A DNA stretch of 64,000 bases from Coprobacter tertius (GTDB lineage: Bacteria; Bacteroidota; Bacteroidia; Bacteroidales; Coprobacteraceae), in assembly GCF_024330105.1 (NCBI RefSeq), contig NZ_JANDHW010000002.1, positions 124,001-188,000 of the forward strand, read 5' to 3'. A model generated the notes under the pieces. The model saw only the letters and a list, made by a program, of their open reading frames with translations. It ran no database searches and was not told where the DNA came from. This document shows, piece after piece, positions 27,201-37,265 of the stretch (its first letter is position 1; every line of letters starts with the position of its first letter). The position numbers were made by a program, and so were the translations under genes.

Positions 27201-28997
27201 ATGGATCAAGAACTTAAAAATTCTCCCGTTGAAAATTTCGACTGGGATGCCTATGAAAAAGGCGATGTTTACGGTGAAAAAAGCCGTGAAGAACTGGTAA
27301 ACACATATGACCAGTCTCTGAGCACAGTAAAAGACAAAGAAGTAATCGAAGGTACTGTGATTTCTCTCAACAAACGTGAAGTTGTTGTTAATATCGGTTA
27401 CAAATCGGACGGAGTTATCTCGATGAACGAGTTCCGTTACAATCCTGATCTGAAAGTAGGAGATACTGTTGAAGTATATATCGAAAGTCAGGAAGACAAA
27501 AAAGGACAATTAGTTCTTTCTCACAAGAAAGCCCGTGCAACCCGTTCTTGGGATCGTGTTAATTCGGCTCTTGAAAATGACGAAATTATTAAAGGTTTTA
27601 TCAAATGCCGTACCAAAGGCGGTATGATTGTGGATGTATTTGGCATCGAAGCATTCTTACCCGGTTCGCAGATCGATGTTAAACCTATTCGTGACTACGA
27701 TGTATTTGTAGGCAAGACTATGGAATTCAAAGTTGTTAAAATCAACCAGGAATTCAAAAATGTGGTGGTTTCGCATAAGGCTCTTATCGAAGCTGAACTC
27801 GAACAACAGAAAAAAGATATTATCGCTAAGCTCGAAAAAGGACAGGTATTGGAAGGTACCGTTAAAAATATCACTTCTTACGGTGTATTTATCGACCTCG
27901 GCGGCGTAGATGGTCTTATCCATATTACCGATCTTTCGTGGGGCCGTGTAAGTCATCCCGAAGAGGTGGTTTCTCTCGATCAGAAGCTCAATGTGGTTAT
28001 CCTTGACTTCGATGATGAAAAGAAACGTATCGCTTTGGGGCTGAAACAATTAATGCCTCATCCGTGGGATGCTTTGAGTGCCGACCTGAAAGTGGGTGAC
28101 AAAGTGAAAGGTAAAGTTGTCGTTATGGCCGATTATGGTGCGTTTATCGAAATTGCTCCGGGCGTGGAAGGTCTTATCCATGTTTCTGAAATGTCATGGT
28201 CTCAGCATCTGCGCAGTGCACAGGATTTCATGAAAGTAGGCGATGAAGTAGAAGCTGTTATCCTTACCCTCGATCGTGAAGAACGTAAGATGTCTTTGGG
28301 TATCAAACAATTGAAAGCCGATCCTTGGGAAAATATAGAAACTAAATATGCCGTAGGTTCTCGCCACATGGCAAAAGTACGTAACTTTACGAACTTCGGA
28401 GTATTTGTTGAAATAGAGGAAGGAGTTGACGGTTTGATTCATATTTCAGACCTTTCTTGGACGAAGAAGATCAAACATCCTTCTGAATTTACTCAAATCG
28501 GTGCAGAGATCGAAGTACAGGTGCTCGAAATCGATAAGGAAAACCGTCGTTTGAGCCTCGGTCACAAACAACTCGAAGAAAATCCCTGGGATGTATTCGA
28601 AACCGTGTTTACTGTAGATTCTATACATGAAGGTACTATTGTCGAAATGCTCGATAAAGGTGCTGTAATAGCATTGCCTTATGGTGTAGAAGGATTTGCA
28701 ACTCCTAAACACTTGGTAAAAGAAGATGGTACTCAAGCTCAGGTTGAAGAAAAATTGCCGTTTAAGGTAATCGAATTTAACAAAGATGCAAAACGTATCA
28801 TTCTTTCTCATAGCCGTATTTTCGAAGATGAAGCGAAAGCCGAAGCTAAGAAAGAAGCTGCTGCTAAAAAAGCTGCTAAGAAATCGGCTAAATCCGAAGA
28901 AACTCCTGTTATCAACAACAATGTAGAAAAAACTACATTGGGTGATATCGAAGAGTTGGCTGCTTTGAAAGAAAAACTGGATTCTGAAAAGAAATAA
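27201..28997 (+). CDS. rpsA: 30S ribosomal protein S1
   Basis: A 598-residue protein with six S1 (OB-fold) RNA-binding repeats. The central ones are nearly identical in pattern: VKNITSYGVFIDLGGVDGLIHITDLSW, VVVMADYGAFIEIAPGVEGLIHVSEMSW and VRNFTNFGVFVEIEEGVDGLIHISDLSW, each followed by GLKQL/GIKQL/GHKQL and a PWD/PWE box. An acidic N-terminus (about 1-45) binds the ribosome. A lysine/alanine-rich tail follows repeat six. S1 recruits mRNA to the 30S subunit, which matters in Bacteroidota because Shine-Dalgarno sequences are rare. It is monocistronic with its own promoter and terminator. Codon use is biased toward a highly expressed gene. Confidence 0.98.
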   Translation: MDQELKNSPVENFDWDAYEKGDVYGEKSREELVNTYDQSLSTVKDKEVIEGTVISLNKREVVVNIGYKSDGVISMNEFRYNPDLKVGDTVEVYIESQEDKKGQLVLSHKKARATRSWDRVNSALENDEIIKGFIKCRTKGGMIVDVFGIEAFLPGSQIDVKPIRDYDVFVGKTMEFKVVKINQEFKNVVVSHKALIEAELEQQKKDIIAKLEKGQVLEGTVKNITSYGVFIDLGGVDGLIHITDLSWGRVSHPEEVVSLDQKLNVVILDFDDEKKRIALGLKQLMPHPWDALSADLKVGDKVKGKVVVMADYGAFIEIAPGVEGLIHVSEMSWSQHLRSAQDFMKVGDEVEAVILTLDREERKMSLGIKQLKADPWENIETKYAVGSRHMAKVRNFTNFGVFVEIEEGVDGLIHISDLSWTKKIKHPSEFTQIGAEIEVQVLEIDKENRRLSLGHKQLEENPWDVFETVFTVDSIHEGTIVEMLDKGAVIALPYGVEGFATPKHLVKEDGTQAQVEEKLPFKVIEFNKDAKRIILSHSRIFEDEAKAEAKKEAAAKKAAKKSAKSEETPVINNNVEKTTLGDIEELAALKEKLDSEKK

Positions 28998-29017
28998 GTA
29001 ATTTTCTATAATGTAGT

Positions 29018-29055
29018 AAACAGGAATGCAAAATCTTGCATTCCTGTTTTTTATT
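29018..29055 (+). terminator. Intrinsic terminator of rpsA
   Basis: A perfect 13-bp stem (29018-29030 with 29037-29049) has a 6-nt loop and is followed by a T-rich run. Confidence 0.92.
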
Positions 29056-29170
29056 TTAGAGAATCGAATATCGGTTCTTTTCTTTCTGCGAGTTTTCTTT
29101 TTTCGGTTTTTAGAAGTATATTTGTTTATAAAGGGAGTCTATATTTTTCTCTTTAACAGAATAGTGTAAT

Positions 29171-30094
29171 ATGAGTGATTTTGAGATTAATATTTTAGGA
29201 TGCGGTTCTGCATTGCCTACTGTAAAGCATTATCCGACTTCTCAGGTTGTTGCTTTACGGGAGAAAATGTTTATGGTCGATTGCGGAGAGGGGGCTCAAC
29301 TGCAATTCCGTCGTCAAAAACTGAAATTCAGCAGATTGAATCATATTTTTATTTCTCATTTACATGGTGATCATTGTTTCGGATTGCCGGGTATAATTTC
29401 TACTTTGGCATTGCTGGGGCGAACAGGAGAGTTGGTTGTACATGCGCATCCTGATATCGAAAAAATATTCGGACCTATACTTTCTTATTGTTCACGGGAC
29501 ATGCCTTTTCAGCTCCGTTTTAATTCGCTGACTCCCTCTGTTTCTGAAATTATTTATGAAGACCGATCGATGCGAGTGCGCACTATACCGCTAAGACATC
29601 GTATACCGACATGCGGTTTTCTGTTTGAAGAAAAACCGAAAAGCCGTCATCTCATCAGGGATATAGTGGAATTTTATAAAATACCTTTAAAAGATAGGGC
29701 ACAGATTAGAGATGGCGCTGATTATACGACACCCGAGGGTAAAATAATCCCGAATAACATACTTACCCGTGAGGCAGACAAATCATATCGATATGCTTAC
29801 TGTTCCGATACGATTTATACAGAGAAAATTATTCCTTTAATCGAAGGTGTAGATGTATTGTATCATGAATCTACCTTTGCTAATGATAATCTTTTGAGAG
29901 CGAAAGAGACTTTTCACTCTACCGCTATCCAAGCTGCCGAAATCGCTCGTAAGGCAAATGTAGGGCGTTTAATTTTGGGGCATTATTCTGCTCGTTATCT
30001 CGATAACACTATATTTTTAGAAGAGGCTATATCTGTTTTCCCAAATACGATATTGGCTCAGGAGGGTCTTGTCGTACCTGTTTCGGGAAAATAG
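29171..30094 (+). CDS. rnz: Ribonuclease Z
   Basis: A 307-residue metallo-beta-lactamase-fold tRNA 3' endonuclease. The zinc motif HLHGDH is at residues 63-68 (FISHLHGDHCFGLPGIISTLALLGR). Further ligands are in AYCSDTIYTEKI and the LILGHYSARY segment near 270. It cleaves the 3' trailer of tRNA precursors. Length and motif order fit the short RNase Z (ZS) class. It follows rpsA after a terminator and a 115-bp gap and is convergent with tamL. Confidence 0.96.
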   Translation: MSDFEINILGCGSALPTVKHYPTSQVVALREKMFMVDCGEGAQLQFRRQKLKFSRLNHIFISHLHGDHCFGLPGIISTLALLGRTGELVVHAHPDIEKIFGPILSYCSRDMPFQLRFNSLTPSVSEIIYEDRSMRVRTIPLRHRIPTCGFLFEEKPKSRHLIRDIVEFYKIPLKDRAQIRDGADYTTPEGKIIPNNILTREADKSYRYAYCSDTIYTEKIIPLIEGVDVLYHESTFANDNLLRAKETFHSTAIQAAEIARKANVGRLILGHYSARYLDNTIFLEEAISVFPNTILAQEGLVVPVSGK

Positions 30095-30208
30095 CTTTTA
30101 ATAAATGTAATAGAATAATGAAGGTAATTTTTACAATATCAGTTTATGCTGAAGGTAGATATAAAGTTATCCTTTTACATAACCTATATGATATATTGCG
30201 AATTTAAT

Positions 30209-32524
30209 TTAGAAGGGATATCCTACTGCAAAATTTAAGGTCGCATCTCTTGTAAACTTCGGTTTTATTACGACCCAACGTTTAGAGAATTCGCGCCCCG
30301 GATTATAAGCCTTCATACCTAAATCAAAGCGTAATACGAAATAATTGAAGTCGAAACGGATTCCCAAACCGTAAGCTAAAGCGATTTCCTTATAAAATGA
30401 ATCGAATCTGAATTGACCGCCCGGTTGGGACGGATAATCTTTTATCGTCCAGATATTACCTGCATCTATAAAAGCCGCCATTTCGAGTTTCCAAATAAGT
30501 TTACTCCGATATTCGGCATTCAGGTCGAGCCGGATATCGCCACATTGATTCATGAAATTCATAACCTGGTTTCCTCCGCGGAAACTACCCGGTCCGAGGG
30601 TTCTTACCGACCATCCCCTGACACTGTTTGCCCCCCCTGAAAAATATCGTTTTTCGAAAGGTAGAACTTCGGAATTTCCATACGGGATTTCTACTCCCGC
30701 ACCCGCATGCAGTGCAAATGAATTCCGTTCGTCGAATACGAAAGTATAGGCATAATCGGCATCTACTTTGGCATATTGAGCATACCTGATTCCTCCGATT
30801 TTGTATTCTCCGTTATTTCGTTTCATGTGAGTCATTTTCGAAATACCGTATAAAAGATTACCGGCAATTTCACCTGCCATACGAAGCGTATAAATATTGT
30901 GCAGGCTTTTTACGGTAGGGTTGAGATTAGAACGGTAAAATACATAGGAAGACCGCATAATAAAGTGATTATCGTAACTGTATCGTAACAGCGGGTTATC
31001 GGCCGGTATATTATTGAGAAAATCGTTAGTAGCTTTTGGCAGATAGACATAACTGATATCTACCAGATCGAGATGATGCCGGTAAATATTGCGATGGGTA
31101 TACCACTTGTAATTCCAACCTCCACCTGCAATCACACGGGTATATTCTGGCCTTCTTTGATAATTGATGTTGGCTGTGAATTCGGTTGTAGCACGTAGTT
31201 TTTTACGGGTTTGGCTTTTGATAAATGGAAATAAAAATTCAGGAATTGCTACGCCTACTTCTCCTCCGAGCTCGGTATAATTATCGTTAATGATACCGCT
31301 AAGATCTCCCGATAAGCTTTCGTATGCACTCCGGAATTTAGCCGTAAAAGTTTGAGATCCGTTAAAGATGTTCCGATGTTGATAAGTAAGTCCCAGTGCA
31401 AATCCGAGGTCGCCGGCCGAGTTGGTGCCTTCCACATCTACCGATATCGTTTGACCTTTCCCTTCGGTAAGCAGAATATAGCAATCGAGCATTTCGGTAT
31501 TTCCTATTTTTACCGGAGTAAAACGGATATTGACATATTTCAGTATTTTTAGTCGCCCGAAAGCCGAGTAGGTGCGGTCAACATCTCTGTTATTGAACAG
31601 TTGTCCGGGTTCGATATAACAGTTATTTATGAGAGTTTCTTTTTTAAGGTAATGTTTTTCTCCGTATAAAATATAATAACCCTTGTATTCGACAGTATCT
31701 TTAACGTCGTACCGTTTGTTTTCATCGAGTATCATCGGGTTATAATTGGTCACGAAATATACGTTATTGATAAGATATATTTCATGGTCTTTGTACTCTA
31801 TCTTATTGTCTGGTGCGGTTTTCGGAATCGGACGAAGATTTAATTCGAGCTCTACTCCGTTATTCCGTAAAGATGTATCGGCAGTATAAGTAATATATTC
31901 TTTATTAAATGCGTAATAACCGTTGTTACGAAGTAATGATGAGATACGTTGTCGTTCTTTTTCAAGAACATTACGGTCGAAAAGAATTCCTTTTTTCAGT
32001 AAAAAAGAGGAGGTGTCGGCCATAACTATATCCCGTATGTTTTGGTCGGGAATATTATAACTGATCTCGTCGATATAATATGGTTTATTGGCAGTTACGA
32101 TATATTTTACTTTCATTTTTTTCTTTTTCGACACGGTATCAACCGTTACTACCGCATTTTCGTATCCCCGGTTGCTCAGCGCCTTTTTTATTTCCTTTTG
32201 CGATCTTATCGTAAGGATGCTGTCATAAATTACAGGAGGTGTTCCCATTTTTCTCATGAGCCGGTTTATCCATCGCGTAGTATCTTTTCCCGATAGATTA
32301 TAAAAGAAGAGAGGTAGCCCGAATATGCCGAATGTTTTGTGATTGGGTTCCTGCCTGATGTACGGTTTCAGTTCAGAAGGTTTTATGTTTTTGTTATCGG
32401 TCGTAATGCTTACGTTATTGAGAAGATATTCTCCTTGACCTACATGCCGCGTTGTACTGCATGAAGAGACCAGATAGATTAAAATGAGAAAAATAGAAAA
32501 GTATGTTATCCTCTTTGAATTCAT
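30209..32524 (-). CDS. tamL: TamL-type outer-membrane lipoprotein of the TAM system (BamA/TamA superfamily)
   Basis: A 771-residue protein with a lipoprotein signal (LVSSCSTTRHVGQGEYLLNN). POTRA-like domains occupy about 30-370. A C-terminal beta-barrel of the Omp85 class has the conserved lid-lock motif VRGWSVRTLGPGSFRGG near 610-630, and ends in the aromatic residue of NFAVGYPF. Lipidated TamA homologues (TamL) are characteristic of Bacteroidota, where they replace TamA and work with TamB in outer-membrane protein or lipid transport. TamB is not adjacent in this window. A good promoter is present at 32572-32603. Confidence 0.88.
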   Translation of the reverse strand: MNSKRITYFSIFLILIYLVSSCSTTRHVGQGEYLLNNVSITTDNKNIKPSELKPYIRQEPNHKTFGIFGLPLFFYNLSGKDTTRWINRLMRKMGTPPVIYDSILTIRSQKEIKKALSNRGYENAVVTVDTVSKKKKMKVKYIVTANKPYYIDEISYNIPDQNIRDIVMADTSSFLLKKGILFDRNVLEKERQRISSLLRNNGYYAFNKEYITYTADTSLRNNGVELELNLRPIPKTAPDNKIEYKDHEIYLINNVYFVTNYNPMILDENKRYDVKDTVEYKGYYILYGEKHYLKKETLINNCYIEPGQLFNNRDVDRTYSAFGRLKILKYVNIRFTPVKIGNTEMLDCYILLTEGKGQTISVDVEGTNSAGDLGFALGLTYQHRNIFNGSQTFTAKFRSAYESLSGDLSGIINDNYTELGGEVGVAIPEFLFPFIKSQTRKKLRATTEFTANINYQRRPEYTRVIAGGGWNYKWYTHRNIYRHHLDLVDISYVYLPKATNDFLNNIPADNPLLRYSYDNHFIMRSSYVFYRSNLNPTVKSLHNIYTLRMAGEIAGNLLYGISKMTHMKRNNGEYKIGGIRYAQYAKVDADYAYTFVFDERNSFALHAGAGVEIPYGNSEVLPFEKRYFSGGANSVRGWSVRTLGPGSFRGGNQVMNFMNQCGDIRLDLNAEYRSKLIWKLEMAAFIDAGNIWTIKDYPSQPGGQFRFDSFYKEIALAYGLGIRFDFNYFVLRFDLGMKAYNPGREFSKRWVVIKPKFTRDATLNFAVGYPF

Positions 32525-32571
32525 ATAGGGTAAACGATTGCCGTAGAAAGGCTATTAATCTTCCTAACGTG

Positions 32572-32603
32572 CAAACGTACTTAAATAATGGTTTATATAC
32601 AAA
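32572..32603 (-). promoter_or_regulatory. Promoter of tamL
   Basis: On the minus strand TTTG (32600-32603), a 20-bp spacer and TACGTTTG (32572-32579) match the consensus. The start point falls about 40 bp before the ATG. Confidence 0.8.
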
Positions 32604-32820
32604 CTGTTACCCGAAAAACAAAATGTCTTTTTTCATTTTTTATAATCCCCCGGAAAGATTTCTTTTTAGATAATTCTTTCTGAAATTTATTGCGGGAGTC
32701 TAACGTTTTGTAGTGTGTGATATATTCGATTTTTTTTGCTTTTATTTTTTATAAATTGATATTAAAAACAATGACAAACTGATACTTTTTTATTAAAACC
32801 CGAATTTTTTCCTTGGATTA

Positions 32821-32852
32821 TTTGCATAATAGAACGAAACCCTATACATTTG
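32821..32852 (+). promoter_or_regulatory. Promoter of the ilv operon
   Basis: TTTG (32821-32824), a 20-bp spacer and TACATTTG (32845-32852) match the Bacteroidetes consensus. Transcription would start near 32858, about 17 nt before the leader peptide. Confidence 0.85.
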
Positions 32853-32874
32853 CATTGTGATTCTAACCAAAAGA

Positions 32875-32958
32875 ATGATGATTAGTCTTACTACATTACA
32901 TCTCATTAACCTTATCGGTTCGATTCTACTCGGTGTCGTCGTGCATAGAGGGAGATGA
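32875..32958 (+). CDS. ilv operon leader peptide
   Basis: A 27-codon open frame lies between the promoter and ilvD. Thirteen of its 27 residues are Leu (6), Ile (4) or Val (3), with dense stretches such as LHLINLIGSILLGVVV, which is the composition of classical branched-chain amino acid attenuation leaders (compare E. coli ilvL, ivbL). Its stop codon (32956-32958) touches the antiterminator segment at 32958-32964. Ribosome stalling on Leu/Ile/Val codons would leave that segment free. A ribosome that finishes the peptide would cover it. An in-frame second ATG follows the first. Confidence 0.8.
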   Translation: MMISLTTLHLINLIGSILLGVVVHRGR

Positions 32959-33036
32959 GAAAGGTATGTAGTTGCTTTATGTAGAACATAAAAGTAATAA
33001 AGTGATAAGGCCTTTCTGAAAAGAGAGGCTTTTTTA
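32958..33036 (+). promoter_or_regulatory. ilv attenuator: antiterminator segment plus terminator hairpin
   Basis: The terminator stem pairs 33007-33017 (AAGGCCTTTCT) with 33022-33032 (AGAGAGGCTTT), 11 bp including two G-U pairs. A GAAA loop separates the arms and a T run follows. AGAAAGG at 32958-32964 is a perfect complement of CCTTTCT (33011-33017), the 5' arm of that stem, so it can form a competing antiterminator. A further hairpin (TATGT/ACATA around 32983-32997) lies between. ilvD starts 22 nt after the T run. Confidence 0.75.
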
Positions 33037-33057
33037 TTATATGAAGGATAAAATGAT

Positions 33058-34884
33058 ATGAAACATCAGTTACGAAGCGATCTTAGCACTCAAGGACGAA
33101 GGATGGCCGGGGCAAGAGCCTTATGGCGGGCTAACGGAATGACCGAAGAACAAATGGGCAAACCCGTTATCGCTATTGTCAATTCTTTTACTCAATTTGT
33201 TCCCGGACATGTACATTTACATGAGATCGGCCAAAAAGTAAAGGCAGAAATAGAAAAGATGGGGTGTTTTGCAGCTGAATTTAATACAATAGCTATCGAC
33301 GACGGTATTGCTATGGGACATGACGGCATGCTGTATTCGCTACCTTCAAGAGATCTTATTGCAGATAGTGTGGAATATATGGTAAATGCCCATAAAGCCG
33401 ATGCAATGGTGTGCATTAGTAACTGTGATAAAATTACTCCCGGAATGCTTATGGCTGCAATGAGGTTGAATATACCGGCTATTTTTGTTTCGGGAGGGCC
33501 TATGGAAGCCGGCCATGCCGGAGGCCGGGCGCTCGATCTTATCGATGCGATGATCGAGTCGGCCGATGAGTCGGTAAGAGATGAGCAGGTACAGATAGTA
33601 GAGCGTTCGGCCTGTCCTACCTGCGGTTCTTGTTCCGGGATGTTTACCGCCAATTCGATGAATAGTTTGAATGAAGCGATAGGAATGGCCTTGCCCGGTA
33701 ACGGTACAATTGTGGCGACTCATTATAATCGTGAGCAATTATTTGTAAAGGCGGCGAGAACTATAGTCGAAAACGCTTATAAATACTATCGCGATGGAGA
33801 CGAATCGGTATTACCCCGTAGTATTGCGACTCGTAGCGCTTTTCTTAATGCAATGACACTTGATATCGCGATGGGAGGATCTACAAATACTGTTCTTCAT
33901 TTATTGGCAATAGCACATGAGGCTGGCGTTGATTTTTCGATGGACGACATTGACAAGTTGTCTCGTAAATCGCCGGTTTTGTGTAAAGTGGCTCCTAATT
34001 CTCATTATCACATACAGGATGTTAACCGAGCCGGAGGTATTCTTTCGATTATGAGTATACTTGCGAAACAAGGATTATTGGATACGTCGGTATCGAGAGT
34101 CGACGGCATGACTTTAGCAGAGGCGATCGACCGCTATGCAATCGACGGGAAAAAATATTCTAAAGAGGCTGAGGAACTTTGGAGGAGTGCTCCGGCTAAC
34201 CGGTTTAATTTGAAAATGGCATCGCAGAACAATACTTATTCTGAATTGGACACAGACCGGGTATCGGGTTGTATTCGTAATTTCGAACACGCTTATGTAA
34301 AAGACGGAGGATTGGCTGTTCTGCGCGGGAATATCGCACAGGACGGTTGTGTCGTAAAAACGGCAGGTGTAGACGATAGTATCTTCCATTTTTCAGGTAA
34401 AGCCCGGGTATTTGAATCTCAGGAAGCTGCCTGTGAAGGAATTTTGTCCGGAAAAGTTTCGGCGGGGGATGTGGTCGTAATTATTTACGAAGGCCCTAAA
34501 GGGGGGCCGGGTATGCAGGAGATGTTATATCCGACTTCTTATATAAAATCGAAACATTTAGGAAAAGAATGCGCCTTGATTACCGATGGTCGTTTTTCAG
34601 GAGGAACATCCGGCCTTTCTATCGGACATATTTCACCGGAAGCTGCTGCAGGAGGAAATATCGGACTTGTGCGGGATGGAGATATTATCGAGATAAATAT
34701 TCCCGAACGGACCATCGATGTTAAGGTAAGCGATATTGAACTCGAATGTCGCCGAAAAGAGGAACAGGCGAGAGGCGATAAGGCTTTTACACCGCATTCA
34801 CGCGACCGTTATGTGTCGAAAGCATTGCGGGCTTACGCAGCTATGGTAAGTTCTGCCGATAAAGGGGGAGTCCGTATGATATGA
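33058..34884 (+). CDS. ilvD: Dihydroxy-acid dehydratase
   Basis: A 608-residue IlvD/Edd-family enzyme. The likely iron-sulfur ligands are C123 ([10 protein letters not shown]) and the cysteines of [17 protein letters not shown] (186-192). The C-terminal [20 protein letters not shown] motif is present. It dehydrates dihydroxy-isovalerate and dihydroxy-methylvalerate to the 2-keto acids of valine and isoleucine. It is first in the ilvD-ilvB-ilvN-thioesterase-ilvC operon and directly behind an attenuator, so its expression is probably set by charged Leu/Ile/Val-tRNA levels. Confidence 0.97.
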   Translation: MKHQLRSDLSTQGRRMAGARALWRANGMTEEQMGKPVIAIVNSFTQFVPGHVHLHEIGQKVKAEIEKMGCFAAEFNTIAIDDGIAMGHDGMLYSLPSRDLIADSVEYMVNAHKADAMVCISNCDKITPGMLMAAMRLNIPAIFVSGGPMEAGHAGGRALDLIDAMIESADESVRDEQVQIVERSACPTCGSCSGMFTANSMNSLNEAIGMALPGNGTIVATHYNREQLFVKAARTIVENAYKYYRDGDESVLPRSIATRSAFLNAMTLDIAMGGSTNTVLHLLAIAHEAGVDFSMDDIDKLSRKSPVLCKVAPNSHYHIQDVNRAGGILSIMSILAKQGLLDTSVSRVDGMTLAEAIDRYAIDGKKYSKEAEELWRSAPANRFNLKMASQNNTYSELDTDRVSGCIRNFEHAYVKDGGLAVLRGNIAQDGCVVKTAGVDDSIFHFSGKARVFESQEAACEGILSGKVSAGDVVVIIYEGPKGGPGMQEMLYPTSYIKSKHLGKECALITDGRFSGGTSGLSIGHISPEAAAGGNIGLVRDGDIIEINIPERTIDVKVSDIELECRRKEEQARGDKAFTPHSRDRYVSKALRAYAAMVSSADKGGVRMI

Positions 34885-34981
34885 TTGTATTGACGACCGG
34901 TTTCACTGGTATAATAATTAAAAAGAAATATAGGATGGCCGGTTTCATATAAAACCGCTTATTCGTATTATAATATAAAAT

Positions 34982-36694
34982 ATGGCTACAGAAAAAATAA
35001 ATGGCTCAGAGGCACTGATCCGTTCGCTGATGGAAGAAGGGGTAGATACAATCTATGGATATCCTGGTGGTGCAATCATGCCGGTATTTGATTGCCTGTA
35101 TGATTATAGAGATAAATTAAAACATATATTGGTACGTCACGAACAAGGGGCTACTCATGCCGCACAGGGTTATGCCCGGGTATCGGGAAAAACGGGAGTT
35201 GTACTCGTTACTTCGGGACCGGCTGCTACCAATATTATTACGGGAGTTACCGATGCGATGATTGACAGTACTCCTTTGGTAGTAATAACAGGACAGGTAG
35301 TTTCTTCGCTTTTGGGTACCGATGCGTTTCAGGAAACCGATGTCGTGGGAATTACCCAGCCAGTCACGAAATGGAGTTATCAAATACGTTACCCCGAAGA
35401 TATAGCATGGGCAGTTGCCCGGGCTTTTTATATTGCCCGTACCGGAAGGCCAGGGCCGGTCGTTCTCGACTTGGCAAAAGATGCACAGGTGGGAATGATC
35501 GATTTCAGTTACGAACCGTGTAATTTTATTCGCAGCTATACTCCTTTCCCGAAATTAAATGAAGAGGAAATAAATCGTGCGGCGGCTCTTATCGATGAGG
35601 CTAAAAGACCTTTTGCTCTTGTTGGTCAGGGAGTTATTTTAGGAAATGCCGAAAAGGAACTTCTTGCTTTCATTGAAAAAGCAGGTATCCCTGTGGGTTC
35701 TACCTTATTGGGGCTTTCGGCTATAGCGACTTCTCATCCCTTGAATAAAGGAATGCTCGGTATGCATGGGAATGTAGGGCCGAATATTAAGACCAATGAG
35801 TGTGATGTTCTTATTGCGATTGGTATGCGTTTCGACGATCGGGTGACAGGTGACCTGAATACTTATGCCAAGCAAGCGAAAGTAATACATTTCGATATCG
35901 ATCCTTCTGAATTCGATAAAAATGTAAAGGCCGACGTAGCTGTTTTGGGAAATGCTAAAGAAACTTTGGCGGCTGTAACGGAGAAAATTAGGAAAAACGA
36001 ACATCTCGAGTGGGTGCGGAGTTTCGAAAAATGTGAGAAGGTAGAATTTGATAAAGTTATCAGCAAGGAAGCTTTTCCGACAGAAGGTCCTCTTGCCATG
36101 GGTGAGGTTGTACGTAAAGTGTCCAAGGCGACCGGCAATGAAGCCGTATTGGTAACCGATGTGGGTCAGAACCAGATGTTGGGAGCTCGTTATTTTAAAT
36201 ATTCACGTACTCGAAGTGTTGTGACATCAGGCGGTTTAGGAACAATGGGATTCGGTCTTCCTGCAGCTATCGGGGCGAAGATCGGGGCTCCGGATCGTAC
36301 GGTTTGTCTTTTCTCCGGTGACGGGGGAATACAGATGACAATTGAAGAATTGGGTACTATTATGCAGTATAATATAGATGTAAAGATTATTATTCTGAAT
36401 AATAATTTCCTTGGAATGGTACGGCAGTGGCAACAATTATTCTTTGACGAGCGTTATTCGGAAACGCCTATGCTCAATCCCGATTTTGTGGCATTGGCCG
36501 CAGCATACGGAATAAAAGGGCAGGAGGTTACCGATCGTTCGCAACTCGATGGCGCCATTCGTTCAATGCTGGAATATAAAGGTCCTTATTTGCTTAATGT
36601 TTCGGTAGAAGAAAAGGGAATGGTTTTCCCGATGACGCCAGCAGGAACATGTGTTACGAATATCATGTTGAACACAAACGAAAAATACGGATAA
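34982..36694 (+). CDS. ilvB: Acetolactate synthase large subunit
   Basis: A 570-residue thiamine-diphosphate enzyme. It has the N-terminal catalytic Glu region YGYPGGAIMPVFDCLYD..LVRHEQGATHAAQGYAR, the central FAD-binding domain, and the TPP motif GDGGIQMTIEELGTIMQYNIDVKIIILNNN near 430-460. It condenses pyruvate with pyruvate or 2-ketobutyrate. It lies 97 bp after ilvD, with only a short repeated CCGGTTTCA in the gap, and ends 1 bp before ilvN. Confidence 0.97.
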   Translation: MATEKINGSEALIRSLMEEGVDTIYGYPGGAIMPVFDCLYDYRDKLKHILVRHEQGATHAAQGYARVSGKTGVVLVTSGPAATNIITGVTDAMIDSTPLVVITGQVVSSLLGTDAFQETDVVGITQPVTKWSYQIRYPEDIAWAVARAFYIARTGRPGPVVLDLAKDAQVGMIDFSYEPCNFIRSYTPFPKLNEEEINRAAALIDEAKRPFALVGQGVILGNAEKELLAFIEKAGIPVGSTLLGLSAIATSHPLNKGMLGMHGNVGPNIKTNECDVLIAIGMRFDDRVTGDLNTYAKQAKVIHFDIDPSEFDKNVKADVAVLGNAKETLAAVTEKIRKNEHLEWVRSFEKCEKVEFDKVISKEAFPTEGPLAMGEVVRKVSKATGNEAVLVTDVGQNQMLGARYFKYSRTRSVVTSGGLGTMGFGLPAAIGAKIGAPDRTVCLFSGDGGIQMTIEELGTIMQYNIDVKIIILNNNFLGMVRQWQQLFFDERYSETPMLNPDFVALAAAYGIKGQEVTDRSQLDGAIRSMLEYKGPYLLNVSVEEKGMVFPMTPAGTCVTNIMLNTNEKYG

Positions 36695-36695
36695 A

Positions 36696-37244
36696 ATGGA
36701 ACAGACTTTATATACGGTAACAGTATATTCGGAGAATCAGGTAGGGTTACTGAATCAGATATCGATTATTTTTACCCGTCGTCGCTTAAATATAGAATCG
36801 CTTTCGGTTTCGGCTTCGGCTATCGAAGGAATTCATAAATTTACGATTACCACGATAAGCGATGAAGATATGATCTCCAAGGTGGTAAAACAGATTGAAA
36901 AACGTATCGATGTATTAAAAGCTTTTTTTTATACCGACGATGAGATTGTTTATCAGGAAGTGGCGCTTTATAAAGTCGCGACCGAAAAATTACTCGACGA
37001 CAGCAGTATCGAAGAATTGGTACGCAGGCATAATGCTCGAATTCTCGAGGTAAATCGAACCTATACGGTCATCGAGAAATCGGGACATACCGAAGAAACG
37101 CAGCAGTTATTCGAAGAGTTGAGTAAATATGGTGTAATGCAATTCGTTCGTTCGGGGCGGGTAGCGATTACTAAATCTACGGTAGAACATGTGAGTATTT
37201 TCCTTGAGGAACAGGAAGATCGTCGTTGCCGGTTATTGGTTTGA
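36696..37244 (+). CDS. ilvN: Acetolactate synthase small (regulatory) subunit
   Basis: A 182-residue protein with an N-terminal ACT domain (LYTVTVYSENQVGLLNQISIIFTRRRLNIESLSVSASAIEGIHKFTITT, residues 4-55) and a C-terminal ALS_ss_C-type domain. It binds valine and related amino acids to inhibit and activate the IlvB catalytic subunit. Start and stop are tightly coupled with ilvB (1-bp gap) and it is followed by the thioesterase after 21 bp. Confidence 0.95.
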   Translation: MEQTLYTVTVYSENQVGLLNQISIIFTRRRLNIESLSVSASAIEGIHKFTITTISDEDMISKVVKQIEKRIDVLKAFFYTDDEIVYQEVALYKVATEKLLDDSSIEELVRRHNARILEVNRTYTVIEKSGHTEETQQLFEELSKYGVMQFVRSGRVAITKSTVEHVSIFLEEQEDRRCRLLV

Positions 37245-37265
37245 TGGTTTTAAATATATACGGAT

